64,000 bases of DNA from Siphonodentalium dalli (GCA_032622095.1 CP136062.1:137162351-137226350); one strand, 5' to 3'; shown: positions 10,601-21,010, counted from the stretch's first letter. Made by a program: numbers and translations. The notes: a model not told the origin generated them from the letters alone.

Positions 10601-13172
10601 CACATCTTCAATATGTGGGCAACAATATTCTGAAGTTTCGAATCTCTAGGATGAAAAATGTAGGAGGAGTTGATTACACCATGAAGGTAATCAAAAGTGT
10701 GACGGCTGGACGAACGGACGGACGGAGACCATTTCTATAGTCCCCCGAAAATTAATTATCGGGGGACAAAAATCTGCAGATGTTTAACCCATTTCTTGAC
10801 GATAGTAAATTACTATAATCTAGAGTATTTTTGTGTGACCCAAATAATGTGAGTAAAGGGGGGATGCCCAATAGCAGAAGAGTCCACAGATAGAGGTACC
10901 ATGTCTTACCCACCGGAAGCTGACATAAGCTAATGATAGGTAGAGCATACTGCTGTATAGGCAGTTTCTGGTATAGTCATAAAGAATAGGAATAGTTTAA
11001 CCCATTTCTTGACGATATTAAATTACTATAATCTACAGTATTGATGTTGAATTACATAAACGAATTATACTATTATAGACAAATGTAAATAATCAAACTG
11101 AGCAAGGAATTTAATCTAAATATATCTTCTTTTTTTTTAGATTAAATTTTTTTTCAATTGGATACAACATCCAATTCTAACTATTATCTGTATTTTGGAC
11201 TGAGAAGCTGGTATACAAAATTTTGTTCCGGTCGGACAGAACGTGTAACGATGTTTAAGTTATCGCACCACACATGAAGGGTAGACAGACAGGCGAACAA
11301 CGAGTGGTCAAACTGTACATCAACACTATGTGTATCATACTATGGCATGAGTACACATAAAAATCAATTTCCAGATAAATGAAGGAGAATATTTCGAGAA
11401 CAGAGAAAGCGAACACTGTTAGCATATTAAGTCATGACAAACCTTATACCACTAAAATTCAGTCTATTTTTCATTCATTAACAGATACAGGCAGAAGAAT
11501 ATCAAGCAGACAGAAATTTTTAAGAGATACAGAAATGATGTGCCGAAAGAACTATACAACAGACCAGCTAATGTCATCAATCACTGTATGACAACATTGA
11601 GCTTACAAAGGACATTAACAGGTATTAAGGAGTCAAGCGAGTGCATAATTAATCTTGACATAAAATTTCCTCGAATTGAACCTGGAATGGATTATTCTTT
11701 ACTTCAGTATTTAGGTTGAAAATTTTTCAAAACCCCGACTAAGATAGCCTAGTTACCAGTAACCGAGACATTATTTATTTATAGTTTAAAAAATGTTGCA
11801 CATCTTCAATATATGGGTAACAATACTTTGAAGTTTCAAATGTCTACGATCAAAACTGTAGGAGTTGATTACACCATGAAGGTACCCTCATACAGAAAAT
11901 TATAAAAAATGTTGAAGTTTCTAAGTCGAAAAGGGTTAATAACTTTATAAAAATATTCCGTCATCTATATACATGTTGCACATCTTCAATATGTGGGCAA
12001 CAATATTCTGAAGTTTCGAATCTCTTGGATGAAAAATGTAGGAGGAGTTGATTACACCATGAAGGTAATCAAAAGTGTGACGGCTGGGCGAACGGACGGA
12101 CGGAGCCCATTTCTATAGTCCCCCGAAAATTAATTATCGGGGGACAAAAATCTGCAGATGTTTAACCCATTTCTTGACGACAGTAAATTACTATAATCTA
12201 GAGTATTTTTGTGTGACCCACATAATGTGAGTAAAGGGGGATGCCCAATAGCAGAAGAGTCCACAGATAGAGGTACCATGTCTTACCCACCGGAAGCTGA
12301 CATAAGCTAATGATAGGTAGAGCATACTGCTGTATAGGCAGTTTCTGGTATAGTCATAAAGAATAGGAATAGTTTAACCCATTTCTTGACGATATTAAAT
12401 TACTATAATCTACAGTATTGATGTTGAATTACATAAACGAATTATACTATTATAGACAAATGTAAATAATCAAACTGAGCAAGGAATTTAATCTAAATAT
12501 ATCTTCTTTTTTTTTAGATTAATTTTTTTTTTCAATTGGATACAACATCCAATTCTAACTATTATCTGTATTTTGGACTGAGAAGCTGGTATACAAAATT
12601 TTGTTCCGGTCGGACAGAACGTGTAACGATGTTTAAGTTATCGCACCACACATGAAGGGTAGACATACAGGCGAACAACGAGTGGTCAAACTGTACATCA
12701 ACACTATGTGTATCATACTATGGCATGAGTACACATAAAAATCAATTTCCAGATAAATGAAGGAGAATATTTCGAGAACAGAGAAAGCGAACACTGTTAG
12801 CATATTAAGTCATGACAAACCTTATACCACTAAAATTCAGTCTATTTTTCATTCATTAACAGATACAGGCAGAAGAATATCAAGCAGACAGAATTTTTTA
12901 AGAGATACAGAAATGATGTGCCGAAAGAACTATACAACAGACCAGCTAATGTCATCAATCACTGTATGACAACATTGAGCTTACAAAGGACATTAACAGG
13001 TATTAAGGAGTCAAGCGAGTGCATAATTAATCTTGACATAAAATTTCCTCGAATTGAACCTGGAATGGATTATTCTTAACTTCAGTATTTAGGTTGAAAA
13101 TTTTTCAAAACCCCGACTAAGATAGCCTAGTTACCAGTAACCGAGACATATTATTTATTTATAGTTTAAAAA
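7653..13172 (+). repeat. Satellite array: four copies of a 1.38 kb unit
   Basis: Copies lie at 7653-9033, 9034-10414, 10415-11792 and 11793-13172, with only scattered differences. Each unit contains a diverged internal duplication (ATGTTGCACATCTTCAATAT twice, about 175 bp apart) and a GGACGGACGGAG stretch. It also holds the hairpin TCCCCCGA...TCGGGGGA with a 10-base AT loop, and a 70-codon frame (starts at 8618, 10001, 11379 and 12757). That frame is identical in three copies and differs at one residue in the fourth. High identity indicates recent expansion or homogenisation. The array sits inside an intron-sized gap of the MULE gene. Confidence 0.9.
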
Positions 13173-13816
13173 ATGATGACAGTTATAATGGATCTCTTAA
13201 TAGCCAATATTTAGTCAAGTTTTTCAAAAACTCGACTTATGGTTTGACGAGGGACGGTTGGCGGGCGGCTGACATAACGAATGCCTTATAACTTTGACAT
13301 TTGTGAACGGATTAAAAAAAATGTTGGTATGTGAGTTGCTTCCTATGACTATTTACTGCCTGCAGAAAATGGGTCACGTCCGAACTTTTTGACAAGAGTT
13401 ATCCATCTTTGATGACTTTTTAGCATTTTTTTCACCTCTAGCGCGATAACTCAATTAAATATCAACTGATTCAAACCATATTTGGTATATAAGTCTCTTG
13501 CAACAATATCTCGGACGAGTTCGAAAACCAGGTTTGTCCGAATGTTTTCCCAGGAGTTATGGGCCTTAGTTTGTCTATTTTTTTCACCGCTAGCGCGATA
13601 AATCAATTAAATATTAACTGATTCAATCCATATTTGGTATACAAGTCTCTTGCAACAATATCTCGGACGAGTTCGATAACCAGGTTTGTCCGAATTTTTG
13701 GGCCTTATTGCCAAGTTATTGGCAGAATTTTTTTTCGACTGCCAATAAACTCGACATAACATCTTAGATGCGTACTTCTTGTTTTTTAAAGCAACAACAT
13801 TTTCTACGTCAGAAAG
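13173..13816. repeat. Flank of satellite block with an internal 150 bp direct repeat
   Basis: Two diverged copies (about 13425-13545 and 13575-13700) share CTAGCGCGATAA, CAACTGATTCAA, CATATTTGGTATA and AACAATATCTCGGACGAGTT. No coding potential is seen. The segment joins the last 1.38 kb unit to the right inverted repeat. Confidence 0.7.
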
Positions 13817-14028
13817 GGGGGGGGGGATAACTCCACCAAAAAATGTCCGACGTCATAATCGCAGCTGCACAGGTTCCCATGGTGGTTGATGTCTGTGCCA
13901 AGTTTCACGGAAAATGATCGTAAAACGACCGAGAATAACTCCGAGCAAATTTGTGTCCACGGACGGACGGACAAGCTGATTCCAGTATACACCCCCCCAT
14001 AACTCGTTGCTGGGGGGGGGGTGGTATA
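13817..14028 (-). repeat. Right inverted repeat bounding the satellite block
   Basis: This is the reverse complement of 7276-7457. It runs from GGGGATAACTCCACCAAAAA through GTTCCCATGGTGGTTGATGT to AACTCGTTGCTGGGGG and ends GGTATA. With its partner it encloses 6.75 kb. It contains a longer poly-G run and a GGACGGACGGAC segment. Confidence 0.75.
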
Positions 14029-14091
14029 CAAATACAAACTGGAGTTATCTATCAGAAACCAAAAATGTGGACGGACTGACAGACTGAGCGC

Positions 14092-14312
14092 AACTTTGGA
14101 TTTTTTTTTAGATATGTATGTATGGTATTGGAAATGCTTATAAGTTATTGTCAGATATCTTTTGGTCCAATGGATTATGCTTATCCTGGTTGAAATGAGA
14201 CTTGCCACTATCGCTCTAATTCGTATAAATATTGACGGACAGATGACGGACAAGTAGTGATGGCTATAGCTCCACCGGAGACTTCGTCTCAGGTGAGCTA
14301 AACCATTTTGCA
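14092..14312. repeat. Dispersed repeat shared with 27295-27420, with GGTGAGCTAAA end
   Basis: GAAATGCTTATAAGTTATTG, TCAGATATCTTTTGGT and ATGGATTATGCTTATCCTG recur in reverse complement at 27295-27420. The downstream part (GGCTATAGCTCCACCGGAGA, CAGGTGAGCTAAA) resembles a repeat end frequent in bivalve genomes (recalled). It lies just upstream of the SWIM exon. Confidence 0.7.
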
Positions 14313-14329
14313 TTGATATTTTCTTGCAG

Positions 14330-14626
14330 AGAGGACATACAACAGCTGAGTGATACACATAAAGTTAAACCCCGATTCCTGAGCATAACATACGACATTC
14401 AACTTGGTGGACAAGACATGCTACCTTCTTGCCAGTCCCTGGACTGGAAAATCAACGGCCTGCCATGCAAGCACCTGTTCGCTGTGATAGCATTGAATGG
14501 TATGGACTATACATGCCTGGGAAAGTACTGGGATAGTCCTTTTTTTACAACTAGACATGGGTAACCATCCAGGAATTGAGGTACCGGTAGATGATGGCCA
14601 ACATGACACACAGACTGAGGAAAATG
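14330..14626 (+). CDS. MULE-derived gene, SWIM zinc-finger exon with +1 T frameshift
   Basis: Acceptor TTTCTTGCAG and donor AAAATG/GTAAGA bound the exon. It encodes CQSLDWKINGLPCKHLFAVI, the CxH half of a SWIM finger (PCKH) with a C-x-S variant of the usual CxC first half. Next comes YWDSPF, the usual post-SWIM motif. A run of seven T at 14540-14546 throws the frame to a stop. With six T the frame continues through LDMGNHPGIEVPVDDG to a phase-1 donor that fits the next exon. SWIM fingers bind DNA or protein and are standard in MULE transposases. The extra T could be a real mutation or a homopolymer error. Confidence 0.75.
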
Positions 14627-15245
14627 GTAAGAACTTCCAAGAAGGAAACAGATTATTATATGATTGTTTATGATCAGGGACCAGCATAGAGTTATAGTGG
14701 TGTGGTTATATGCGGTCAGCCAGGAGCAGATGATATGTGGATAATTATCAACACAGTGAACTGGTATGATTAAGATATTTGCACTGTATGGGATAACATA
14801 GCTCACGTACAGCCTTTTATTGTGACTGAATTATTAAAACTTTCATAACAGGGATGTTAGAAGCGCCAATGAGCAAGGGTGGGGTGGGGGTTGCTTCTTT
14901 AATATATGTAGCTTTAACTACAGCTACACATATAACATCGTTGTTTGTTATTCAAAAATATTTAATAAATCTGAACAAAATCCTTTGTTGAGCATGTTCA
15001 TAGAAGAGAACATCCAAACAAAATTTCATTGAGCTCCGAGCACTACTGTTTAAGTTATGACATCAACAGACATCTGACGAATATGCATGGATGGACAGGT
15101 ACAAAACAGTATACCCTTTTTGTTTTTAAAAGGGGTATAATAATTTATTTTTTTTACATATTTTTTACACCAGAGTATATATTGGATGTGGAGGTAAATA
15201 ATTTCGAAAAACACTAATAAGATGCTTCAATATTTTAACCAACAG

Positions 15246-15477
15246 CAACCCAGTTGGAGATGACCTTTTCAACGCTGCCAGACCCTCGAATGCCCAAAAA
15301 GAACATGCAATCAAAATGCCATGAAATGATTACAAACATTAAACACAGGTCTTATCAAGCAGACCATGATGCCCTGAAAATACTGTATGACTCCTTAGCT
15401 ACAGCAGCCAAACAACTTGATGACTCACTCATAAGGCTGGATGGAATGGTTATTGAACCGGAGCCAGAAAGGAATAG
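15246..15477 (+). CDS. MULE-derived gene, post-SWIM helical exon
   Basis: Acceptor CCAACAG, phase 1, then ATQLEMTFSTLPDP, a helical segment (CHEMITNIKHRSYQADHD, LYDSLATAAKQLDDSL), and donor AATAG/GTTAGT in phase 2. The layout matches the C-terminal helical region after SWIM in metazoan MULE-derived proteins, as I remember them. It is open throughout. Confidence 0.65.
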
Positions 15478-15805
15478 GTTAGTATAAGCTACTAAAGTTA
15501 ATTTTAGTTATACCACGACAGGTTTTTACTATGTGAATATCTGTATGATTACTAGGATAAACATTCGCCCTATTCGGCACTGTGCACAATTCTCTCTCAA
15601 TGAACTAGTATATACACATACATGTACTAGGAAGTGCAGGCAGTGCGACCTTACCAGACAAATTTTACATCTTTTACTGAATTCCCAGGGTTGTAATGTC
15701 TGAAAAACAAGACATGTGTGGTAAACCGGCAAGCTCACAATTTGTGGGCAGTCATAGTGAGCGAAAAATAGTTTGATTTGACACATGGGAAATTTCCATT
15801 TCCAG

Positions 15806-15923
15806 CAAAACAGACGCCAAAGAGAAAACAAATTATGCTCCAATTACAAAAGCAAAGAGGAGAAAACACCCGTATGCAAGTAGAGTTGGGGAGAAGGCTA
15901 AGATGATGCGACAACAGTACAAG
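15806..15923 (+). CDS. MULE-derived gene, basic linker exon
   Basis: Acceptor CATTTCCAG and donor TACAAG/GTGAGA bound a 118-base block. It enters in phase 2, completing a Ser codon, and ends in phase 0. The product is strongly basic (KAKRRKHPYASRVGEKAKMM) and may act as a nuclear-localisation or nucleic-acid-binding linker (inference). Confidence 0.6.
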
Positions 15924-16047
15924 GTGAGAAAATGGCATTTGGAAACTCTTTTGGCCAAACAAACGGGCATAAAAAAATTGGGAATTAACCTCTTCCAACA
16001 TACATACATGTAGATATCCCCTGCAAGTTTTATTGTGACAGACTATC

Positions 16048-17000
16048 TAGGGTCCTGCGAATATTCGAATCGATTCGAACGTCAAATTTGATTCCAATTC
16101 GAGTCGAAATGTCCAACTCAAAATTTCGAATATACACTGACGAAAAGGTAGACTGTTTACAGACAAGTAAACACGTCGATCTTAGCTGTTTCTGTGCGAT
16201 TTAGTTCCCGAAAATTGTGAATATATGCACCTTTATTATTCTTATTGTACATCGCGAATGTTCGCATGCTATTAAATATAAGTATAGTCAGAAACTAGCC
16301 ACAAAAGGATGACTGAATACGTCTGAATTCTAGCATCGAACAGAGTAGTCAAAAGCTCGGAGATTGACGATGAACCGACGTCGCGCATAAATTATAATAG
16401 GTAGGAGACTGAGCAACCGCTAGCGTTATCTGCCGACTATCAGATCCGTATCATATTCCGATTTATGTAATATCACCGAGAATGTGAACAACACGTGTTT
16501 CCAGCGTCGAAAAGTGCATGTGGGCGGTGTTTTCCTTTGAAGCTGACTTTCAGTTTTGGAGCATTCTTTGACACTTGTTTAACTTATGTAAGTTATGTCT
16601 GCGAATTGCATTTTACTCATGTATTTTTTTTGCGACTGTTGTTGCGTCTTCAAGTTTATAACAACGGGTGTTTACGAACGCCGATTTGCAATTTAACATG
16701 TACATGCATACTGTACAAATTTCGCGTGGTATCAATTCCGATAATCCATTTAGTGGTTATTTATTAATCGTAACGGCCGCATGGACATTTTGATCTGTTT
16801 TTTTCTTCTCGACTATCATCAATTGAAGATACTACTTTCGCGAACGACGGTTGATCGCCACATAAGTTATGATGGAACTTCATTAGAAGGTTTCACAAAT
16901 CGCCTAAATTATAATCGTTTACAAAACTTGCCTAATTGAGAATGCAACACAGGTATGAGTCGATTCGATTTGATCAAAATCTCCAATTCGCATAACCCTA
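16048..17000 (+). mobile_element. Non-autonomous hAT-type element, 953 bp, with 8-bp target duplication
   Basis: The flanks are a perfect 8-bp duplication AGACTATC at 16040-16047 and 17001-17008. The ends are inverted: TAGGGTCCTGCGAAT on the left and, in reverse complement, TAGGGTTATGCGAAT on the right, with AATCGATTCGAA-type subterminal motifs on both sides. There is no transposase frame, so it was mobilised in trans. An 8-bp duplication with short terminal inverted repeats is the hAT hallmark. It sits in the intron between MULE-gene exons 15806-15923 and 17211-17283. Confidence 0.9.
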
Positions 17001-17210
17001 AGACTATCCCTACAATGAATGAATGGGAATCGAATTAAATAGCAATAATTTGGGTCATCAGAGTTTATCTTCTATTTATCAACATAAAAGGCACAAAAAA
17101 CTAATTTCCACTAGCATGAGTTAAGAAATAAGGATTTGCTAAGATTACCCATGACCGCCTTTAGCAATGACTATTATATCTCAAAATTTACATTGTGCTA
17201 TTAATTTCAG

Positions 17211-17283
17211 GTGAATATTCCTGTAAATGATAATCCGAGTTCTATAGATGACCTTCGATTGGCAACAGTGGAAACCATACCAG
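17211..17283 (+). CDS. MULE-derived gene, short acidic exon
   Basis: Acceptor TTAATTTCAG and donor ATACCAG/GTTAGT. The phase runs 0 to 1. Residues VNIPVNDNPSSIDDLRLATV are followed by ETIP. Phases match both neighbours. Confidence 0.6.
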
Positions 17284-17618
17284 GTTAGTAGTAATGTTCT
17301 CTCTTCTCCTTTATTGATAGCAATTTCCGCCACTCAAATGAATGGGCTCCTCATTTCATCAGTACTGCAAACTTGGGATGTCCTTTGGAATTCCTAATCT
17401 TCAGCTAGTTCTGCGAAAAAGATAAAACATTAATACAAAACTCTGTATGTGTCTGAAGGGGGGAGGTCAGTTGAACACGTTGGAATGGGATTTCCATTCA
17501 AATCAGCAAAGCAAAAGTTACGTAATTATATGATTAATTGTGGCTCCCCTAGTTATATTTATCAAATTCAAACTAAATTTATATATCCTCCCTTTAATGA
17601 TGTCCAAGTGCCACCTAG

Positions 17619-17711
17619 AAATAGTAGAGATAGAGCAAGCTGACATTGATATAGTCCCAGAACCCACAGTGGAAGTAGAGGTTGAGCATAAATCAGTTGA
17701 TACAACTGCAG
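17619..17711 (+). CDS. MULE-derived gene, acidic exon
   Basis: Acceptor CACCTAG and donor CTGCAG/GTACGT, phase 1 to 1. The product is EIVEIEQADIDIVPEPTVEV and on to HKSVDTTA, Glu/Asp-rich and probably disordered. The acceptor has a weak pyrimidine tract. Confidence 0.55.
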
Positions 17712-18020
17712 GTACGTTTCTGTATGATAACAAAAATTAAACTGATGTATTGTGGTGACCTGTTATGTGTTAAGTGTTATCAAATACAGTCCTGCAAACA
17801 ACATAAAACATTTAAACAAAACTATGTATCTGAAGGGGATATATAAATATTTCCAGACCAGATGTTCTAAAAAGTGAACTTACATTCTAAAGACTTCCAC
17901 TGATCTCCAATTCGTTGACCAGAAAGAATCATAGCAAATAGCTCTGCAAACAAGATCAAACAATTTATTACAATAACTTTATTATACATGTATATACTTA
18001 AGCAGGCCATTTCCTTTCAG

Positions 18021-18040
18021 ACACAGCAGATGAAGATGAG
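18021..18040 (+). CDS. MULE-derived gene, putative 20-bp microexon
   Basis: Acceptor CCTTTCAG is followed by ACACAGCAGATGAAGATGAG and the possible donor GTGAAT. Phase 1 entry gives DTADEDE and leaves phase 0. If the donor is not used, the frame continues 16 codons to a TGA. The short size lowers confidence. Confidence 0.35.
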
Positions 18041-18855
18041 GTGAATGGGAAAATAAAAGTACCAGATAATAAATATCGCTTCTCATTATGAGAAAAAAAT
18101 TAATTGGCTTACAGTCCAATGTGTTATAAAACGGACTTTAATTAGGACCAGAGTTTAAAAGAAAAACATTCCTGCTTTATGATTTTCACCCGAGTAAAGT
18201 TTTGAATAATTAATCCTAGAGTTTCTTGGAAGAATAATAAAAGTGTAACTGGAGATGCAACCTGTAGGGTCCAGACCAGGTTTTAGTCATATAAAGCGTA
18301 AAATCAAAGATGGCCACTGACAGCCATGATTTTAACAGAATTTCGGATCGAGTGATAACGGAAATTGTTGATTGATGCACACACAGGACAACCATGACTG
18401 ACGCCAAACCATGGCTACAGCTCAAACTTCACTTTGTCAAGTTTAGCTAAAAACGATGCGTGTTAAGGCCAAAATAAAAAAAATATGTGTGTTTGGGGGT
18501 CTCCATACCTACCATATATTAAAGGTGCATACCCTAAACTTTTTATTGGGCCTCTAGTAAATTTATATCTCTATGCCCAGATATTGAGTTTTTGTCAAAT
18601 AAAATTATCAAATTAATATATTTTGACAGTCTATTGGATTATACACCCAAACTTTACATTGATACATGTAGAATTGTATCACCCCAAGTACTCTGAGATC
18701 AAATACAATTTCAATGTCCACAGCATTTGAGAACAAAAAATCTACCTACCTACCATAATTATCAGAGAGGGTGGAACCCCAAACACAGGTATAATTTTGT
18801 TTGGCCTAATTATTCTGGGTTTATTTTAGATACAAAAATCCAAAGCATATAAAAG

Positions 18856-18973
18856 ATGAGGAAGAGATTTGAATCCAAAATTAAAGAACTTGACAGAGTA
18901 AACACCATAAAGGCGTTCCATCCAGACATCTCAAGGGGTGCCCTCATGCTAGCACTTTGTAAACAAAATGCTG
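18856..18973 (+). CDS. MULE-derived gene, penultimate exon
   Basis: The block is open from 18856 to the donor GCTG/GTAAGG, phase 1. It encodes MRKRFESKIKELDRV, then FHPDISRGALMLALCKQNAG. The upstream acceptor (ATAAAAG) is weak and an in-frame TAA lies nine bases before it, so the 5' limit is uncertain. The 3' phase fits the PHD exon exactly. Confidence 0.5.
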
Positions 18974-19286
18974 GTAAGGTTGATCGTTCGGACAATTATT
19001 TATATGCCATTTTACACACTCCCCACTCTGTGCCAATGCACTCTTATATATGTAGGCAGCCTCACATATATAATATATGTTATTACTAATACTACAGGCC
19101 GAGGCCTCATAACTCGGCCAATGTGGAAACAACCAATTAATAAGTATTTTATTAATTAGCAATTGTTGTTTCAATGGACGAATATATTAACATGGATATA
19201 CCATTGTGTGATTTATTATATATATAGACACACCCACACGAGTCTCAAATACGAGTGAATGCATCGGCACAGAGTATATAATAATG

Positions 19287-19430
19287 CTGCACATATCAAC
19301 ATTAATACACAGCATGTGTTTAGGGACTAAAGAGTAAATGTTCTCATCAGAATATTCACTGCACATATCAACATTAATACACAGCATGTGTTTAGGGACT
19401 AAAGAGTAAATGTTCTCATCGGAATATTCA
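19287..19430. repeat. 72-bp tandem duplication, two copies
   Basis: Copies 19287-19358 and 19359-19430 are nearly identical (CTGCACATATCAACATTAAT ... TCTCATC[A/G]GAATATTCA). It lies in the intron before the PHD exon. Confidence 0.9.
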
Positions 19431-19722
19431 CAAGTGAAACAATGGTAGAATTGTGCCAAATGCCAATAGTTAATCAAATTTGTTATTTTCTACCAAAAAT
19501 GGAAAGCGGCGAATCATTAAACATGAATAACTAACTTGTTAAGCATAAAATTAATTTACGATGGTCTTAGTTTTTGATGAATGCAAATTGTTATTTATTA
19601 ACATGCATGTATCAAGGCAAAATCCAAACGCAGAACCTACCATCTTTGAGGCATTTTCAGAAAATAGTATCCTCAATAGTTTTTTGGATCAATTTCAGCT
19701 TAGCATCATCTCGGCATTTCAG

Positions 19723-19919
19723 ATCAAACCAAAGAACCTACAAAACAGAAATACTCTAAATACCCATGTGGTGTGTGTTCGGAGGAATGTATTGTGGACT
19801 GTGTTGCATGCGATGCATGCAACGGGTGGCACAATTACAAGTGTGTTCAGCTAAACGGAGACGAGATACACCTAAAAGATCAGGACTGGTTTTGCAGCTC
19901 ATGCAAGAGGGAGAGATAA
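19723..19919 (+). CDS. MULE-derived gene, terminal PHD-finger exon
   Basis: Acceptor GGCATTTCAG, phase 1, then a basic lead (QTKEPTKQKYSKYP) and a PHD finger: CGVC, CDACNGWHNYKC, WFCSSC, ending KRER and TAA. PHD fingers read histone H3 tails. The usual W-[FY]-H-x2-C box is here GWHNYKC, so the His ligand sits one position early. That may weaken zinc binding or be an alternative spacing. This finger and the one at 4550-4731 are the only zinc fingers of this class in the window. Confidence 0.7.
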
Positions 19920-20382
19920 AACTGACAATTTTCGTAATAGTGATTCTTTAATATCTACTATTAACTGATCTTAATTGTTTTCACTTCTGATAGGGATATA
20001 TCCAGGAAATGTATAATGCCTAGGATGTTTCAAATAGTCTCTAAATGAAACCAGGGAATGAATTCATTATGATACTATATACATGTATGCTGATCAACAA
20101 GTAGAATCAATGATGTTTAGGATTAGGAAATCAAAGTGTTTTTTCTCGTCCGTATAATAGTTAATTTGTGCTTCAGAATGTTGGTGCCCATAAGTTGGCC
20201 ATAACATAACCTGGATATGCCTGACTTCTTATGGTGGTGTTATCGACAGTTTTATATTATTTATATTATTAAAACTGAGAAAACAAATCATTTGTTTAAT
20301 GGGGGGAGGGGGCGCCCCATGTCTAAGGAAATTCTAATGAATCAGCCAATCCACACTGATTATCCTGAAAATATGTTAAACA
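19920..20382. other. No gene seen
   Basis: Presumed 3' flank of the MULE-derived gene. AATAAA-type signals are not obvious and no exon or repeat is recognised. Confidence 0.4.
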
Positions 20383-20480
20383 TACGGATGGCGTCGGGTA
20401 TGCTGTTAAAATATTCACCTCCAAAAACCGCCATAAACAGAAAGAATAGTAAAATATAGACAGACTTTGTTCTTATATAT
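20383..20480 (-). mobile_element. Fragment of the TTAA MITE family
   Basis: GGATGGCGTCGGGTATGCTG, AAAACCGCCATAAACAGAAA and AGACAGACTTTGTTC correspond to the conserved terminal region of the roughly 500 bp MITE (GGCGGTGGGTATCCTGTG, AAAACCGCCACAAACAGAAA). It is strongly diverged and truncated, so it is the oldest copy visible here. Confidence 0.7.
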
Positions 20481-20554
20481 ATTTTAATATTCCTTCTGTT
20501 AACGGCAATTTGAACAAATGCGAATGTCTCTGTAACGAACACCGCCCGTTAGAG

Positions 20555-20740
20555 ATGGGCGGTACTCGGTATTTACCGTGCGGTATCGGTAGGCCTACCG
20601 GGTACCAGCGTACTTTCGGGGTCAAAATAAGCATACGGGGTGGAATAAGAGTACAGGGTGGACAATTCTGCTAAATCCGGGGCGGAATAACAGTACAGGG
20701 TGGCAATTTACAACACGGAAGCAAGTCCATCTGAAATGCT
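20555..20740. repeat. Possible hAT end or dispersed repeat with GGTGGAATA motifs
   Basis: TTAGAGATGGGCGGTACTCG looks like a hAT-type terminus, followed by CGGGGTGGAATAAGAGTACA and GGGGCGGAATAACAGTACA in near tandem. Related GGAATACGG motifs recur at 43600-43700 and 57785-57905. No second end or target duplication is visible. Confidence 0.4.
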
Positions 20741-20924
20741 ATACCCGGTATAAGGTCAATAATATATATTTCTCAAATTCTACAGTTTGCTGTTATATGA
20801 GTTACCAAACAGAATTCCATTAACATGTTTGCATTATCTTTTCCTGATCTGAGTAAAGGCTCCAGCAATTCTGATAGGACTATAGTATAAACTTCTTGAC
20901 AATTCCACTTTTTAAATAAACATA

Positions 20925-21010
20925 CGGACCCAAATAAGCACCATACATGGCCTAAAAAAAGACGTTTGCTTCCGCTAACCCGACCGACCCTATTTTAAAA
21001 CCCCGACCCT
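20925..21010. repeat. Element end shared with 28480-28560
   Basis: GACCCAAATAAGCACC, GGCCTAAAAAAAGACGTTTG and TTCCGCTAAC recur in opposite orientation at 28480-28560. Adjacent CCGACCCTAAACTTTTTATTG resembles a segment near 18530. It is likely a conserved terminus of an undefined transposon. Confidence 0.55.

Larger units (their letters stand above)
5372..19919 (+). pseudogene. Multi-exon MULE-derived gene (DDE core, SWIM finger, PHD finger), interrupted
   Basis: Eleven exon-like blocks on one strand are proposed: 5372-5517, 5766-5866, about 6349-6616, 14330-14626, 15246-15477, 15806-15923, 17211-17283, 17619-17711, 18021-18040, 18856-18973 and 19723-19919. The splice phases of the first pair agree, and so do those of all the blocks from 14330 to 19919. 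The core encodes a Mutator-like (MULE) transposase catalytic region, then a SWIM zinc finger, then a charged linker, then a PHD finger. Family knowledge: MULE transposase plus SWIM is the usual order, while a C-terminal PHD finger is uncommon. The exons expected between the catalytic core and SWIM are missing and that interval is filled by a 6.8 kb repeat block. A 7-T run in the SWIM exon shifts the frame. It is either a decaying domesticated transposase or a gene with an assembly error. Confidence 0.65.

Noticed and set aside
13804-14358. 184-codon minus-strand frame
   Set aside because: It crosses the right inverted repeat, poly-C tracts and a dispersed repeat. There is no domain, and the SWIM exon on the other strand overlaps its start.
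16495-16767. 90-codon frame inside the hAT MITE, hydrophobic and Cys-rich
   Set aside because: The element lacks transposase motifs and the frame has no family resemblance; most likely chance.
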